Assembly: GCF_021869535.1 (NCBI RefSeq)
Contig: NW_026262581.1
Coordinates: forward strand, 112,372,771-112,436,770
Reading direction: 5' to 3'
Source of the DNA: Mytilus californianus
Lineage: Eukaryota; Mollusca; Bivalvia; Mytilida; Mytilidae
Length of the DNA stretch: 64,000 bases
How positions within the stretch are numbered: the first letter of the stretch is position 1; each line of letters opens with the position of its first letter. Under the pieces are notes generated by a model, which was not told the origin of the DNA, ran no database searches, and saw only the letters and a program-made list of their open reading frames with translations. Shown one piece after another: positions 12,701 to 27,700 of this stretch. A program made the translations under genes and the position numbers.

Positions 12701-15700
12701 AACTCCATCAGGGGTTCATAGCATTTGTGCAGATTTGATAAAAGTTCCATCTGAAAAATTTTATTATTGTTAATTGAAACAAACATACCTTAATTTTTTA
12801 TATCATCAAATGATAAAATTTAGACTCTGTACGCAACATAGGATGGTGATCTCTATCCTAAACAGTTGCCATTAATATCACTCCATGCAATGCTTCAAAC
12901 TATGATGACAATAATTGAGGGTGTCCACTCATTTGAGTTCCTAAATGCAAACACAGCCTTGTTGACAATGTTTGACTATGTCCAATCTCAGACTGAGTTC
13001 ATCAATGTAAACCTAGCTGTGTTGACAATGTTGGACTATGTCCACTGTCAGACTGAGTTCATGAATGTAAACCTTGCTGTGTTAATAATGTTAGACTGTG
13101 TCCACTCTCAGACTAAGTTCATCAATGTAAACCTTCGACATATTGACAAGATAAAGAACAACAATAAAGGGGCATTCTTTTTAATATGCTGTCATTTTCA
13201 GGTATTTCATGGCATCATATACTACTGTCTCATATCTTTTCTCTCCTGTATTTGATAACAGAAGACTAGAAAGGACTCACTAACTTATGCAGATTGCTGC
13301 AGTCTGATTGATTGATTGTTGGCATTTAACACCACTTTCAGCACTATTCCCTATATCCTGGAGGCCAGTTTATATTGGCTGAGGAAGCCAAAGTGCAAAG
13401 AGAGAGCTATGACCTTTGATAGGAAAACTGGCAATCCTTGTCAATTAAGTTTAGAGTCGAAAGCATCTGCCACATGCAGTGTTCAAACTCACAACCTCAG
13501 TGTTGACAGTGTTTACATGAAGCTTGATACCAAATTTGAAGAAGGTTTGATTTGTAGTTCCTGAGAAAAATGACCAAAATTTTGTGGGAGGGACAGACAA
13601 ACTGATGAGAATACACATACAAGGACAGATAGAAATAAACCAGTATACCACCCTCCTTTGGAGCGCGGGTATACATGTTGCACCATTAGTGATGCAAATG
13701 ATTATTTATAATTTTTTTTAGAGTGAAATAATTCTATACAATTGCCAGAAAATCTTACACATTAATTGCTTGACTATTGTGTTATAACACAAAGCTATTA
13801 ATCTACAAGAACAAATCTTTTCAAAATAGCTATCAATGTGAAAACACACAAACAATAATACCAACACCAACACAAAACCAACATATATCCCACAATCCCA
13901 AAGTTTAACTATAAATAATTATGACAAAAACAAAGAACTAAATTTTCAAAGTTCTTATTGTGTGAAAAAAAAAAAGATATTTAACCTTGAGAAGACGCAC
14001 AACAAAGGGCTTTTAGGGGTGTGCTAAGTTATGGGAAAATGAATCTCACTTTGTACCCCTAAAATTTAACCACATTTGAGAAATCTCGGCTCCAAAACGA
14101 GCCATCAAACATATCCAAGTTTACTTCGCCCATCTATATTAAATAAACCATATATAATCAGCATACCTGAGAAATTTTAAGCTTTTCATCCTGTTGTGAT
14201 AGCAGTCGTCCCATTTTTTCAAACAGGTGCTGAAGTTTTAATCTAAATTCTCTTTCTTTTTCTCTGTCATTAAAAGGGCTACAAAAGACAATAGATTTTA
14301 ATATAACTATAGAACTGTACTGAAAAATTTTCACCTTAAAGCTTCATAGTTCATATTACTAGAAACTGAATTACTACTACAATGTACTGTGGATTCATTT
14401 ATTTTTGTGGATACTAATTTTTCTCTGATTGAGGAAAACTCATATTTTTGTGGATATTTGACGTCATGGTTTTGCCAAAATCAGTATAGTAGAAGCCTAT
14501 AGAAAATGTGTATATCATTAAATATTTTAATTTGTGGCAAACCAAAACCCACGAAAATCACGAAAAATGGTATCCCACAAATACAAATGAATCCACAGTA
14601 ATATCACTATCATCAGAAAACTAAAATTTGAAAACCATATAAAGTATCACAATCATGATTAACTGCAGAAAAATGTATAGTTATTCTTTTGCTTTAATCC
14701 AAAAGAAACTTTAAATCAACAAAGTTCAAGTATTTGATAATAAAAAATAATGGGAATTGACACAAATTAACTATAGTTCAGATGCTAACAAAATATAGCT
14801 ATAACAGTAACAGTATTTTTACCTTTCCTTTTCTAACTGTCTTGATCTTGTTATAAGTCTCATAAGTTCTCCAAGTACCTACAGTCAAAATCATTTCTTC
14901 AAATGTATCTTTAATTTAGATTTTGCATTTCTCACCTATGCAGGTAAAAGTATTACTGTTTGCATAATAAATGTTTTTTATCATATTCTAAACTTTGTAT
15001 GTTTTCTTTTCCAAATATTTTCCATGAACATGAAACTTGAAGAATACTTTTTTTAAATTAACTATGATTTAGTTTCATCGATATGTCTCATAAGGCCAAA
15101 AGCATATACTATATGCATCTCAGTTGCAACCACCTAATCAAAATATTTTCTTATTAATTTTCTTATTTGGAAAAAAGTAATAGCAGGAAATTTGTCATTC
15201 CCTGGTTATGAGACAAATTGTGGTCCATGTAATTGAAACATTTTGTAAAAATTTAAAGCACTTCAAGTTTATATCAAATGTGATAAAGCAATTTCATAAA
15301 TAAATGGAAAATGTGTCTATGGGCCACAGATGCCCCCGCTTGTAAATATGCATGAGTCAACATCCAGATGCAGGATACACGTAGTTAAGACCGTTTTGAG
15401 ATTATAAGCATTGTGTATAAGTTTCATAACATTTGGTTGAGGCAAACTAAAGTTAGAGAATGGAAAAGAAAAATTCAGCAATTTTAATGTTTTTAAAGGG
15501 GCATAACTTATGAACACTAAAAGTGATACCACCCAATTTGGAACTTGATCTGTGTTTTGTGGTAATAAGCATTGTGTATAAGTTTTACAACATTTGGTTG
15601 AGGCAAACTAAGGTTAGAGAAAGGAAACCAATTTTGGGGACGTACGCGACGGACGGACAAGGATAACACTTTATACCCCCTCCGCTACGGTAGGGGCATA

Positions 15701-18700
15701 AAAAAGAGTCAATCTGGGTGGCATCTCCCAGACTCAGCAAAAACTTCAAAATAGGTCTGAGAAGCTATTAATTTTTTGTATGGTCTAATGCATTTAAAAA
15801 TAATACTTTAAAATGATTCAATTTTTCATTCAAATTCATATTAAAGTTGCCTTTTGACTCATCAACTGAAATCTTATTTCTATTTAAAGTATCAAAGACA
15901 TAGTATGATAATCTTTTGAAAGCAGATTAATTTATAGCAATCTAAGTTCTAATATGTAAGTTCCTGCATCTTCACTGATTACTTCGTGTAATACTTTGTT
16001 TTGTTTGGATATACAACTTCTCGAGGCAATGTCTATATTACTCAATCAGATGTACACTGCTCTAGTTGTAATTTGTTATTGTTTAAATTATGGTTAAAAT
16101 ATTCATCCATTTTTTTCTGCAGCTGGATAAATTCTGCTTGCAAAACATCTATATAAGGAAATGATTTCCTAGTTTCCTTGGTTTCTTGTGGACCAATGGA
16201 CCAATTAGATAATTTAACTTCTGTCCTAATAAATTGTATTGTTAATCTTAGCATCCTTGTAAATAATACCCAGAATATGAACATTCACAATGTCAAAAGC
16301 GGTGACTTATATAAGGTTTCACTATTTGTGAATTGGATAAGTGTATAATTCTTACCTTCATGGCCATAGACAAGGTGAATGCTTTCCCTTCACAGAATTG
16401 TTCTATACCAAAAGCAAACTGGTTCATTAAATGTCTGGTGAAAAAAAGTTTGAATTATCATCTGAATGTGAATTTACTGAATAACACTAAGAAAGCCTTT
16501 AAAAACTAAACAAAATAAAAATATATTTAACCCTGCAAGATACAGTAGTGTATGTTAAAAGATATGACTATAACATTGGAGTTGTACAGTGATAGGATGC
16601 TGGTTTATATTTTCAGCTTATTATAAATATATTATGCCATAGCTCCCCCAATAGTTTCCTCTTTATACACAATACAGTATATGACATATATGTACAAATC
16701 ATCTTCCATATATTAACTACAGAGCTTCTTTATCTATCCATCTATGACTTTCACTAACATATCTATAATCCTAGTAATTATTTTAAATAAAGCCATCCTT
16801 TTGCTACTGGAAAGATAACAGCAAGTCATAAAAAGGGTACAGCTTGATAAAGGAGTTGTGATCAATGACTGTCGTATTTTACCATTAATGCATGTTTGTT
16901 GTAATTTCTGAATGCACTAAGATTTTGTTGTAAATCTTTCAAGTGTACAGTGTATTTATTTCATCCAAAATGTTTATCTTCGACAGTAATGATTTTTGAT
17001 TGCTTCAATTTAGGTTAAAAATTTGACAAAAATCTGTCACTTCTATCTTTAATATTATTCAACCTTTACCAATTTAAAGCAATATAATTATGACATATAA
17101 CTTACTTGTAAACATTAGGAAAAGAAAAGGTCTTTTCTAAGTAGTCCTCATAAACTGGTCTAAAATTCTCAAATCTTGTGTCCAATAATAAATTCAATAT
17201 AAATACCTATAAAATATGAAATAATTTGTTTGCTTTTATTTGTATACATATAAAACTCCCTATTGTTCTATGATTCTATGAAATTTATCCCAAATGGATC
17301 CCATCTTTTTCAATATATCAACCTTATGTGGGAAACTACATGCATCTTAATAGGAAATGAATATGAAACCTGCTTTGAACTAGACATACATGCTAGATGG
17401 ATTTTTAAAGTGCTAGTTCACAAGGTAACAGTTTGCAAGAAGACATGTCAACCTACCTGGATACATTATTTTGACCCTGAGTCTTTGTTCTTACTCATTA
17501 ATTCTGCATACTTAGGTGAGAAGTAGCAAATACCAATGTTCCAGTCGTTGGTTGACCTGGGGGAGGATCCCAAACTTTTTGTAATACAAAAATAAAGTGC
17601 ATTATTTTGGTAAAATTTTGTTGTAAAATATAAATGTATAATAGTGTTCTGTATATCAAATAGATAAACGGGACCAAAGTGTATTTTTGTGTTTTTTTTT
17701 TTATTTGTCATGACTTTACGTTAGCAGTTAGTGCTGCAGTCTTAGAATTTAATACAAAATGCTTAACTAAAATTCATATCACTAACACCAACCTTGTATC
17801 ACCCAAACTGTTATCTCCCTTATTAGAATACCTTAACTATAGTGCTTAACATTTGTTTAAGTAGAATTTAAATAAAATCTACAAGATATCATAAAATAAT
17901 ATTTGAAAAATCTTCAAACAAAATCATCCAAAAACAAGAGAATTCAGAATATAACAGATAGACTGTGTATGGAAAATAAGCTCTCAATACATCAATGATA
18001 TTTTCATATGTAGCTGCTTTACGATTCTTAACAATTATACTTACAATAACTTGAAACACTTTGGAACAATATGGAGCTTTATTTGTACATCCATCATCCA
18101 ACATCTCTAAAAGACGGTCCATAATGTTCTGTAAAAACTGAAAATCAAAACATATATCATAATCTACTTTTATTTAAAAAAAAACACACACAAAACAATT
18201 GAGAAGGGTCATTCAGGGTCAGTTACAATACAACATATCTGTGATAATCAAATAAGTTAATAAAATGTTACTCATTTCAGGAGTGACCACTGTAAGAAAA
18301 CATTAGGGAAGGTAAGTATTCTGGAAAATTATTTGAACTCTTTCTGTCAAATTTTTGTACATATGGAAGGGAAAAGTGAGTATATATCATAAAAATAACT
18401 TTACAATTTGGGAAAATATGCAATTACAGTCAAACCTGGTCAGGTCACCCTCATCTAGTCCTGCTAAAGTAATACATATGCACTTTGAACCTCCATTTAA
18501 AGGCAACCACACTTATAAGGTAAATTAACTCTTGTCCCAAGGGTGACCTTCATATACATGTTTTACTGTACATATCTACAAGTTAACAAATACATATTCA
18601 GTGACATATGTACCTTCATCACTTCAGTGCCTTGTACACTCATTAGTTCATTCAGATTTTTATCTATATGACTTTTTTCTTCCCTCCAGTTTAAGACTCC

Positions 18701-21700
18701 AAGGAGCTCAGCTAAAAATAAAAGGAATGAATATTATACATTTATTTCCCGAGTCTGAGGGAGATATGAAGATTTGTTCTTCATAAGCACCGCCTCTACT
18801 TTGTTTATTACCTGTGAACATAAAATATTAATTTACATACATTTTTTTCTTATCAGCTTGTCTTTATACCTAAACACGACATAAACATTGAAAAAACATT
18901 TCTGATCAAAAGTTAATTTTTCATTTGTTTTTTACTTCTGAAATAATTTTGAACACTATAATGACTTTACTTTAGCTATTTAAAAAACGTTCATACATTA
19001 TGAACATTAATCACAGGTAACCTTGCACGATGAAGTACTGATGTTCAGAGGGGAATATGATACTCAGAGGGGAATATGAAGTTTTGTTCAATGTCATGTG
19101 GAATGGTCTCAACCAATCAAATGCTGATTTTGCTATCAATATTTACATACAGTGGAATAAAATGTTTTGAATATTTGTGCTTTATCACTACACAACTCTT
19201 TAGGATACAACACCCTTACTTTTCAGCATAAGCTTCTTCAGCATTTGTTTTTAAAGTTCAGACTATTCCTACCATGACAAACCAACACATTATTTGGAAT
19301 GATCACATAGTATCATAAATGTCCTATGGATCATTAAGGCCAAAATTGGTCAAAAGTTGTCCAATGAGTTTGAGAAGATTTATTATGTTTTCTTATCCAT
19401 TTATATGTTCTATATCTATGGAAGGTTGTTTTGGAGGGAGTAAAATTTCACTACTAGTATTTTGAAGTTGAAATGTTTGCCAAAAAATCAACATGTTAAA
19501 TTTTGTTACTTACAGAAATAGAAAGATAAATTCCTTTACATGAATATACTTTAGTAAAGAAATAACTCATGCAAGCCATAAATGTGTTGGAAATATTCAC
19601 ATGGCCTGTGCAGTTATGTTCAAATCTTATCTGGAGTGTTAGCAAGGGATCAAATTAATGAATATAACGCCCTAGGCCATGTGAAAATGATTACAAATCT
19701 ATGGCTTACATTAATTATTTTGATTCTAATAGGACAAATTTGGTAATTAAAAAAACTGAAGCTATGGTAAGTATGCCGTGTTTGGCTGTTCTATTATACT
19801 CCCTGTTAGATAAAGCTAAAAATTTCCCATAAATCAATAGCTTGCATGAAAAATTTCTTAAATAACCTCTAAAAAAATGTGTTTAATTCTTTTAATTCTC
19901 AACCCCAACATTTGCCAAAAAAATTTACATTTCTATTTTTTCTTCTTAAGCTAACACAACATTTTGTAACTAAGGAGCTGTCGTGTTGACTTGCAGAAAT
20001 CAGTAAATGTGCAAAAAATGCAATAGAATAAAAAATAAAACAACACCGACCTCAAAACTTTTGATTTTGAATTTGGAGCGTTCACATAACGGAAAAAACC
20101 TTCAGCTTGAGCATTTTCATTTGTATGGTTTTAGTGCGCCAAAACCATTAAAGGAATTTTGGGGAACTTTATTTTATTTGGATTTTGTTGAGCTTTAATG
20201 CATAAATTCTTTTCGGTATTAGAATAAGAATAATGGTTCTGTAGTTTCTTTTGAATTGCAATTTTTAACACAGGGAAATCAGCATAGTGTTTGCACATAG
20301 ATTACAATACATGTGGATTTATGTGGGATTTATATTGTAACAACCATTATTATGTACATCTCTGAGTCTGCGCTAAGTATAGATATATCAAAATATTTAT
20401 CATAGTGTTGTTTACAAAGCGAAATAAGTATTAGAATTAGTATTTAACATGTGTGTACTTTAATTTCTATCTTACATGTCTGTGTAAACTTTGTAGAACA
20501 TAAAAGAGTTCTAATTCCTATATGTTCTCGATAATGTCTGTCATAGGGCAATGATGTTGGCGACTGTGCAGATGACTGTTTAGTGGTCTCACCATAATCT
20601 TCTGCCAGAAATGGTATTTTGGAATATTTCTCAAATTTTATCTTCTTTTCATCTTCACACTATAAAATGAAACCAAGACATGCATCATAATAAAATGAAA
20701 TAAGAACAATATTTTACTTAGATTTATCAGTTAATCATTTTGTTTTAATTCTTCTTTTATGTTAATAATTATTTGCACTGCAGGGAATATGCACAGGAGA
20801 AAAGGCATGAAAAGCTGTGTCTGACATAAATCATATTTCACCATTATAATCCTTTTGTATATTGCAACATCATTCAACAATTTCTTTATATTAAAATTAC
20901 CAATATTTATAGCTTGATATATCATGCCTTTATATCCTGAGGTTCAAAAAGATTTCATTATGAATGAAACATTGTATATATTTCTATAAAAGTAAAATCC
21001 AAATTAAATGCCAAATATGGCTCCTTGCAACACACAATGACAAAGCTACAGAACTCTAAAATAATATTTCTTTATTCTAATGAGAGAAAAAAATAACGGA
21101 AAAATGCCAAGAGTGTATTATTAAAACCGTACAACTTTTATTTTTTAATGCCATAGAGTTGATTTGCTGAAAACGTTTAAGTTTCAATAAATATTCAATA
21201 AATACATGTATAGAATAATAACAAGTACTTATGTAAAAGTTTTAATTTGGTTTTCCTTGCTTTAAAGTATAGTTCAATTAGAAACATGTGTTGCCATAAA
21301 AAAGATAAAACAGGAAACTGTTGGTATGAAAAAGGTCTAAAATGCAATCCAAATCTTATCTTACCTTAAATATACAAAGATTATGAGATCCATCTTTGAT
21401 AACAATTTGTAAATCATTAGTAACTCTCATAAAACCAAAACCATAAAGTTTCTTTTCTGCTCTGTGTCTTGCTACAAATGTATTTAATGAACAACATTAA
21501 ACAGATATAAAATATGGGATGATTGGCATTTAAATGACATCAAATAATAAAATATATTGTAAGCAGAAAGTTTTGATTTTATTTGTTGAATTTATTTACA
21601 TCTTCTTTACTAGAAATGATTTAGAGCAAGTCATGTCTTTAGGTTACTTTTAGATGTGAGCTTTGGTTTACTTGTTATAATGCTGTCTCATTAACATATA

Positions 21701-24700
21701 CCCATTTCTCCATTTATTCTTATCTTAAGATGGCTTTTTATTTTATTGTATTGTCCTATTGTTGTCATATTGATGTTTACATTTATGAATTTCAATGTGG
21801 TGTGTAATTGAAAACAGTCAGAAATTTTAGTGTACATCTGGAAAAAAAATTACTAGTATATATATATAAATGTAGATATTTTTGTAGATACAAATCTACA
21901 ATACTATTGTGAAGGGCTCACATATTGTTTGATTGAAAAAACCCTAACCAATAATGTTTCTAAAATGAAATCAAGAAAATGTCTAAATTTACAGTAATCG
22001 ATATGATAAGCTTTTTTATAGAATTTTTTGTTTTTTATTATTAATATCATCTTCTTAAAAAACAAACTAAGAAGATCTAAGACACATTGAATAATATACC
22101 TTGACAATGGTAAACATCAAATCTAATGTGAGATCCAGGAAGTTCATCCATTGGTAATGAGATCTGAAAATATAACAAGCAAGGGTTAAATAATCTGTTG
22201 TTCAACTTCTTTTTAACTCGTGGTTAAATTTTCAGTGAATGTTCATTTTTCTCCTGTCCTAAAAAACTGTTTGGTCAATAAATATGATTTTAACAGAAAA
22301 CAACCTATTTTAAATTTTAACCAAGGGCTATGATATTTATCCATAGGTTAAAATTTAACGAAGAGATGAACAACTGGGTCCAAATATCTGATCACAATTA
22401 TTCCTTTGAATTTGGTGAACTTTCCTTATGCAAAGTTTATCAAATGAAATCATGAAAAATAACAAACCACGAAAATAGGGAGGATTGAGGACTTACAAAC
22501 ATGTTTTACCAAGCCACATTCTTTAAGTGCCTATCCCACGTCAGGAACCTGAAATTCAGTGGTTGTTGTTGGTCGCTATCTGTCATACATTTTATTTGTT
22601 TATTGTTTTGTCATAAATTAGGCCATGGTGGGGCCTTTTACAGCTGGCTATATAGTATGGGTTTTTCTCATTGTTGAAGGCCTCACATTGACCTGTAATT
22701 GCTTACATCCACCTTATTTGGTAGATGGTTGTCTCATTGACAATCATATCACATTACCTGATTGTTACATGAAGCAAGAAAGATAGGTAAGAATAATTTT
22801 ATGGCTGCATGTGAATCTGTCAGTCAACATGTACAGTAAGGATGCCCTTTCAGTCACTCTGGGAAGCTTAGAGCAAATAAATGGAGAATGAGTCCATGGG
22901 ACACAGATGATGCCCCTGCTTGCATGCAACATTATAAAGGGATATAACTCAAGAACTGTAAAGGTGACGCTATCCAAATTCAGACTTGATCTGAGTTTTG
23001 TGCTAATAAGCATTGTTTATAAGTTTCATAACATTTGGTTAAGGCAAACTTAAGTTAGAGATTGGAAAGAAATATTCAGCAATTTTTCCATTTGTAAAGG
23101 GGCATAACTCTAGTACAGTAAAAGTGATGACACCCAAATTCAAACTTGATCTGTGTTTTGTGGTAATAAGCATTGTTTATAAGTTTCGTAACATTTGCTT
23201 GAGGCAAACTAAAGTTAGAGAACGGAAACCAATTTCGGGACGTACGTACATACGGACAGACATACAGACGGACAAGGGTAACACTTAATGCCCCTTCTGC
23301 TGGGCGGGGACATAAAAATTAAACATTGAATATATTAGGTTACTCCTCATATAGTTTTATATGTTTTATATGCCTTACAATATAATATGTATAACAAGAA
23401 TGCACGTGTTGTCATTCTAATCATTGCCCTTCTCCTTATTCAAAGTATCAGAAGCAGGAAGAAGTAGGTGTCTGACAGATTTAGCTAGCACAACAGAAGG
23501 ATTGACGGACATAAACAGGAATGAACATACAAGATGAATGCACTACAGCCCCACTCCTTGAGTGAGGGTATAATAATTTGAAAATTTCATTGTTAATTGT
23601 TCCAATGCTTGGGTCTTTCAGTAATAAAGTTGCCATATGACAGTCCATTATGATACTGACACAAATATACATACCTTAATTGTTTCTTGCCATTTTGGCT
23701 GGTTGTCATGGTAAAATACACAGGATGGAAAATGAACTAGTGGATCATCTCCGCAACCATGGTGTATACAATTCTAAAAATAAATATACATCTCTTAAAC
23801 AATGAGTCAAATCTCTCAGCTGTAGAAAAATTATAATATTAATAAAAGTATCAATGAAGGAAGAAGCATAATGTTCTTACTGAAGTAAAAATAAATGGAT
23901 GCTTATGCAATAGCACATCAAATAGCAGTGACATCTTCATGATGCTTATGCACTAGCACACAATATAGTAGACACTTCTTCATGATGCTTATACAATAGC
24001 ACACCAAATAGCAGATACTTCTTCATGATGCTTATACAACAGCACACCAAATAGCAGATACTTCTTCGTGATGCTTATGCAATAGCACACCAAATAGTAG
24101 ACCCTTCTTCATGATGCTTATACAATAGCACACCAAATAGCAGATACTTCTTCATGATGCTTATACAATAGCACACCAAATAGTAGACCCTTCTTCATGA
24201 TGCTTATACAATAGCACACCAAACAGCAGACACTTCTTCATGATGTTTATACAATAGCACACCAAACAGCAGATACTTCTTCATGATGCTTATGCAATAG
24301 CACACCAAATAGCAGAAACAATATAGAGCGTGATATTATAAATGTGGTTGGCGTGGTCTGTTTTGCTGTCTTATATTTTTGATAATTCCTGATATTCTTT
24401 TTATGTATTACTTGTCTATTTATGCAGACCATATGTTGATCTAAAGATGTCTTGTCACTTTTTATATGTTGATGGGTTGTTGTCTCATTAACATATATCC
24501 CATTTCTTTCATTCATATCTAGTCAGAAAATTTAACCCTTAATTATATAGTCAGTACAGCATAATTCATGGTGCGAAAATTCATAAACTTATACGCACGG
24601 ATCTTAATGCAAAGCATATGATTTATCAATATTCTGTAAATAATTGATTGTTGTCAAACATCCAGCAGCAGATATAACTCGCTAGTTAACAAGGTAACAG

Positions 24701-27700
24701 TCCAAAATAAGGTACCAGTCTATTGTGGAAGACTGTATGTTACACTCTGGATGCCTTTTGGTTATTTTGGTGTGTTGGGTTGCTGTCTTATTGATGTATA
24801 GCCCACCTCTCCTAATATTTATATGTCACCATACTAGAACACATTATTTAGACTCCTAGCTCACCAGTATTTGCTCCTATTCTTAATGCAGCAAGACTGG
24901 TTGAGAAGCAACAAATACCAATTTAAAGTCTCTTTCATACCCAACTAGAGATATACTCATGACCTTCAAAATTTGTTGAATCATGACAGATGGTGTGGGG
25001 CCTCATATACTGCATATAATTGATACATGAATGCTGACCAAAATGTAATAAAACTATCAGAGATCTGTAATAAATATTCATTTCGGAACAGATCTCTTTA
25101 ATAAAACTTAAAATTCAGCATTGTCAATAGCAAAGGACTACAAACACACATAGTAAACACTTTATCACCAATTAAATACAGTTCTCTTTTGTAAAGCTAG
25201 TATAAGTTCATATTTCCATAGTTGCAACATTGTGCTGATCATCAACTATGTGCAATTTTATTTATCAATGTTTTCCCTAAAATAATTAATCTCGTCCTTC
25301 ATGCACAGTACTTACCTCAACTACTTTTCCTTTAGAATTAAAAACTGTTACAACAACTTCAACATTCTTTTGAGATTTTTTATTTCCTCTTTCAAACTGA
25401 GCTTCTGACAATGTCAAATAGATGTCATTTCTAACTTCACCTGAAACAATATTAAACCACTGTCAGTAACAAGCAAAACCTGTAATGGTACAAAACTGTA
25501 ATGAATGATTCCTTTTGATTTTATACAAGTTCATTTCCAAATGGAAAGTCACTGTCAAAGTCACCTATCAAATGCTATAAATGAAGCTTAACGTGTTAAT
25601 GTTCACAAAAGAGAGCTAAAATCAAAATAAAGTTTGAAATGCCAACCATGTTTGAATACATGATGAGCTATTGTCAAAAGGGGTTTACAAAAAAAAAATA
25701 GTTGAAATTATCTAGGATCAACTTAGCTTTATTATGATAAATTTCTCTGTATAATCCTATTTCAAAAGACAATTTATATCATCAAGTAACATAAAGATAT
25801 CACACATATCCAATTGACACATATATCAAAATGTTTTTAATAATGTTGGGTAAAACATACAATTAAAGTTTATGTGAAACATTCTTACACTCTAACACAA
25901 TTAGGTGTTTAGTTTTTAAGATGACTCTCAAACATTAATAACGTAATCATTATAATCATGCACCACAATGCATTTCCTACCATTTTTTTTACAATCCAAT
26001 TTACTTCGTCATGCTACAACAAATTTACAACATACTGAACTGATTTCTACTTTTCTTTTACATAGTTATCTCCTTTTGTGCCCAGCTATTAACGAAACTG
26101 AATAAAATTGAGCTTTTACTTTTCCAACTCACTGTTTCAGAATCTGATGCATTTTGGGTGATATTTTTTTTTAAAGCACACACCAAAATGTTGTAATTGG
26201 TTAAAATAGCTCTAAACAATAGAAATTTATCGAATGACATGATGTTATTTTCATTATGGGGTACGAACAATGAAATTACCCATTGTCCTGTAGATTTTGA
26301 AATGGTAAATTATAACACTGTTTTACTTTTGAAACATATTCCTAAGAAAATATTTGGGTGAATATTTTGAATTTGGGATATGAAATGAACAATTCAAAAA
26401 TCTCTGCAAACCCTCACTTGCAACATCATAAATAACATTCTACTAACATACTTTTAACTTATTCACTTTTTTTAACATGCTACAAATACAATGGCAATAT
26501 GAAATATCACCACAATAATAAAAGAACAGATTTCCAATGTCTCCCGGTGTTGCACATATTTTATCCGTTCAAGGTCAATAACTAAAACGCATTGCGCTGG
26601 GGACAACAACCACATAACTGGTTATAGACAACACAGATACATATACACCAACATGGTTGAAAGGTCACAAAGCTCACAACACCAAGAACTTGCATTGTAA
26701 AAAATAAAATTATCACAATGTTACAAGAATATTAATTTTGTAGTAAATGTAAAATGATTGCTATTGTGTAGCTAAATGTCTCCTGAGCTATTTAAATGAG
26801 GAATTAAATTTGGTGTCACAATGCGTCATCGTGGTATGAAGAGTCAAAATATGGTAAATGTCCCATAACTCCCTTAAAAATGGTCAAATCAAAATGATGG
26901 CAAACATTACTCCTACTAAATTGTTTGGATCAATATGACAGTATAATATGGTAAACTACACATGATGGCAAACAATGGTACCAGGTATGAAAGCTTTCTG
27001 TCAAATAGTCTTAAAGGAGTTGTGTACACAAGGTGTTATGGTCACAATACTCCAAAAAATAGTCAAAATCCCATAACTCTGGTAAAAAAGGACGCAACAA
27101 AACGATGTTGAAATATGATCAGCTACACAATACCGCAACAATCTTACCAAGTATGTGAGTTTTCTGTCAAACAGTCTCAGAGGAGTTTTGTTCATAAGGT
27201 GTTATTGTCACAATATTAAAACAAATGGTTAAAGTACCAAAACTCCTGCAAAACCTATTGTCAAATCAAACTCAGGACATAGCATGAACAAGAGAAAATG
27301 ACTACAAATAAAACAACAATATGAAAGCTTTATGTCAAACAGTCTGAGTAATAACGTGTTTCAGAAGGAAGGATGAAGACCATAACTATATCCCCCGCGA
27401 TGCTACATGCGAGGGGAGGGACAATTAGATATTTCACAGTTATTCTTCATTTTCTGTGAAGCAAATAACAAAAACAAGCTAAATTGAAAAAATTAAGGAA
27501 AAATTTCCAGCAAAATCAAAAGAAGGCTGAAAGATGTCCGTAAAAGAATTTTCAACAAATATAAAGCTACTGTTGTACCATTGGCAAAGCTTAACAAAAA
27601 CAAACAATGATGAAATAAACATGATCAAAACTAAAATAGGAAGTGCAAAACTTTACTTCCTCTTAGAATAGTCTGTGAAAGTTCCTTTTGTTTCTGTCAA

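Noticed and set aside
12866-13255. 129-codon plus-strand frame
   Set aside because: Explained by a 60-bp tandem repeat whose length is a multiple of three.
16042-16284. 80-codon minus-strand frame between exons u and v, a possible extra DOCK exon
   Set aside because: Exons u and v join in phase and match the family without it; no good donor at its end and no family similarity.
23898-24316. Possible CRISPR-like array
   Set aside because: Units are contiguous 43-bp repeats without unique spacers in a eukaryotic intron; it is a minisatellite.
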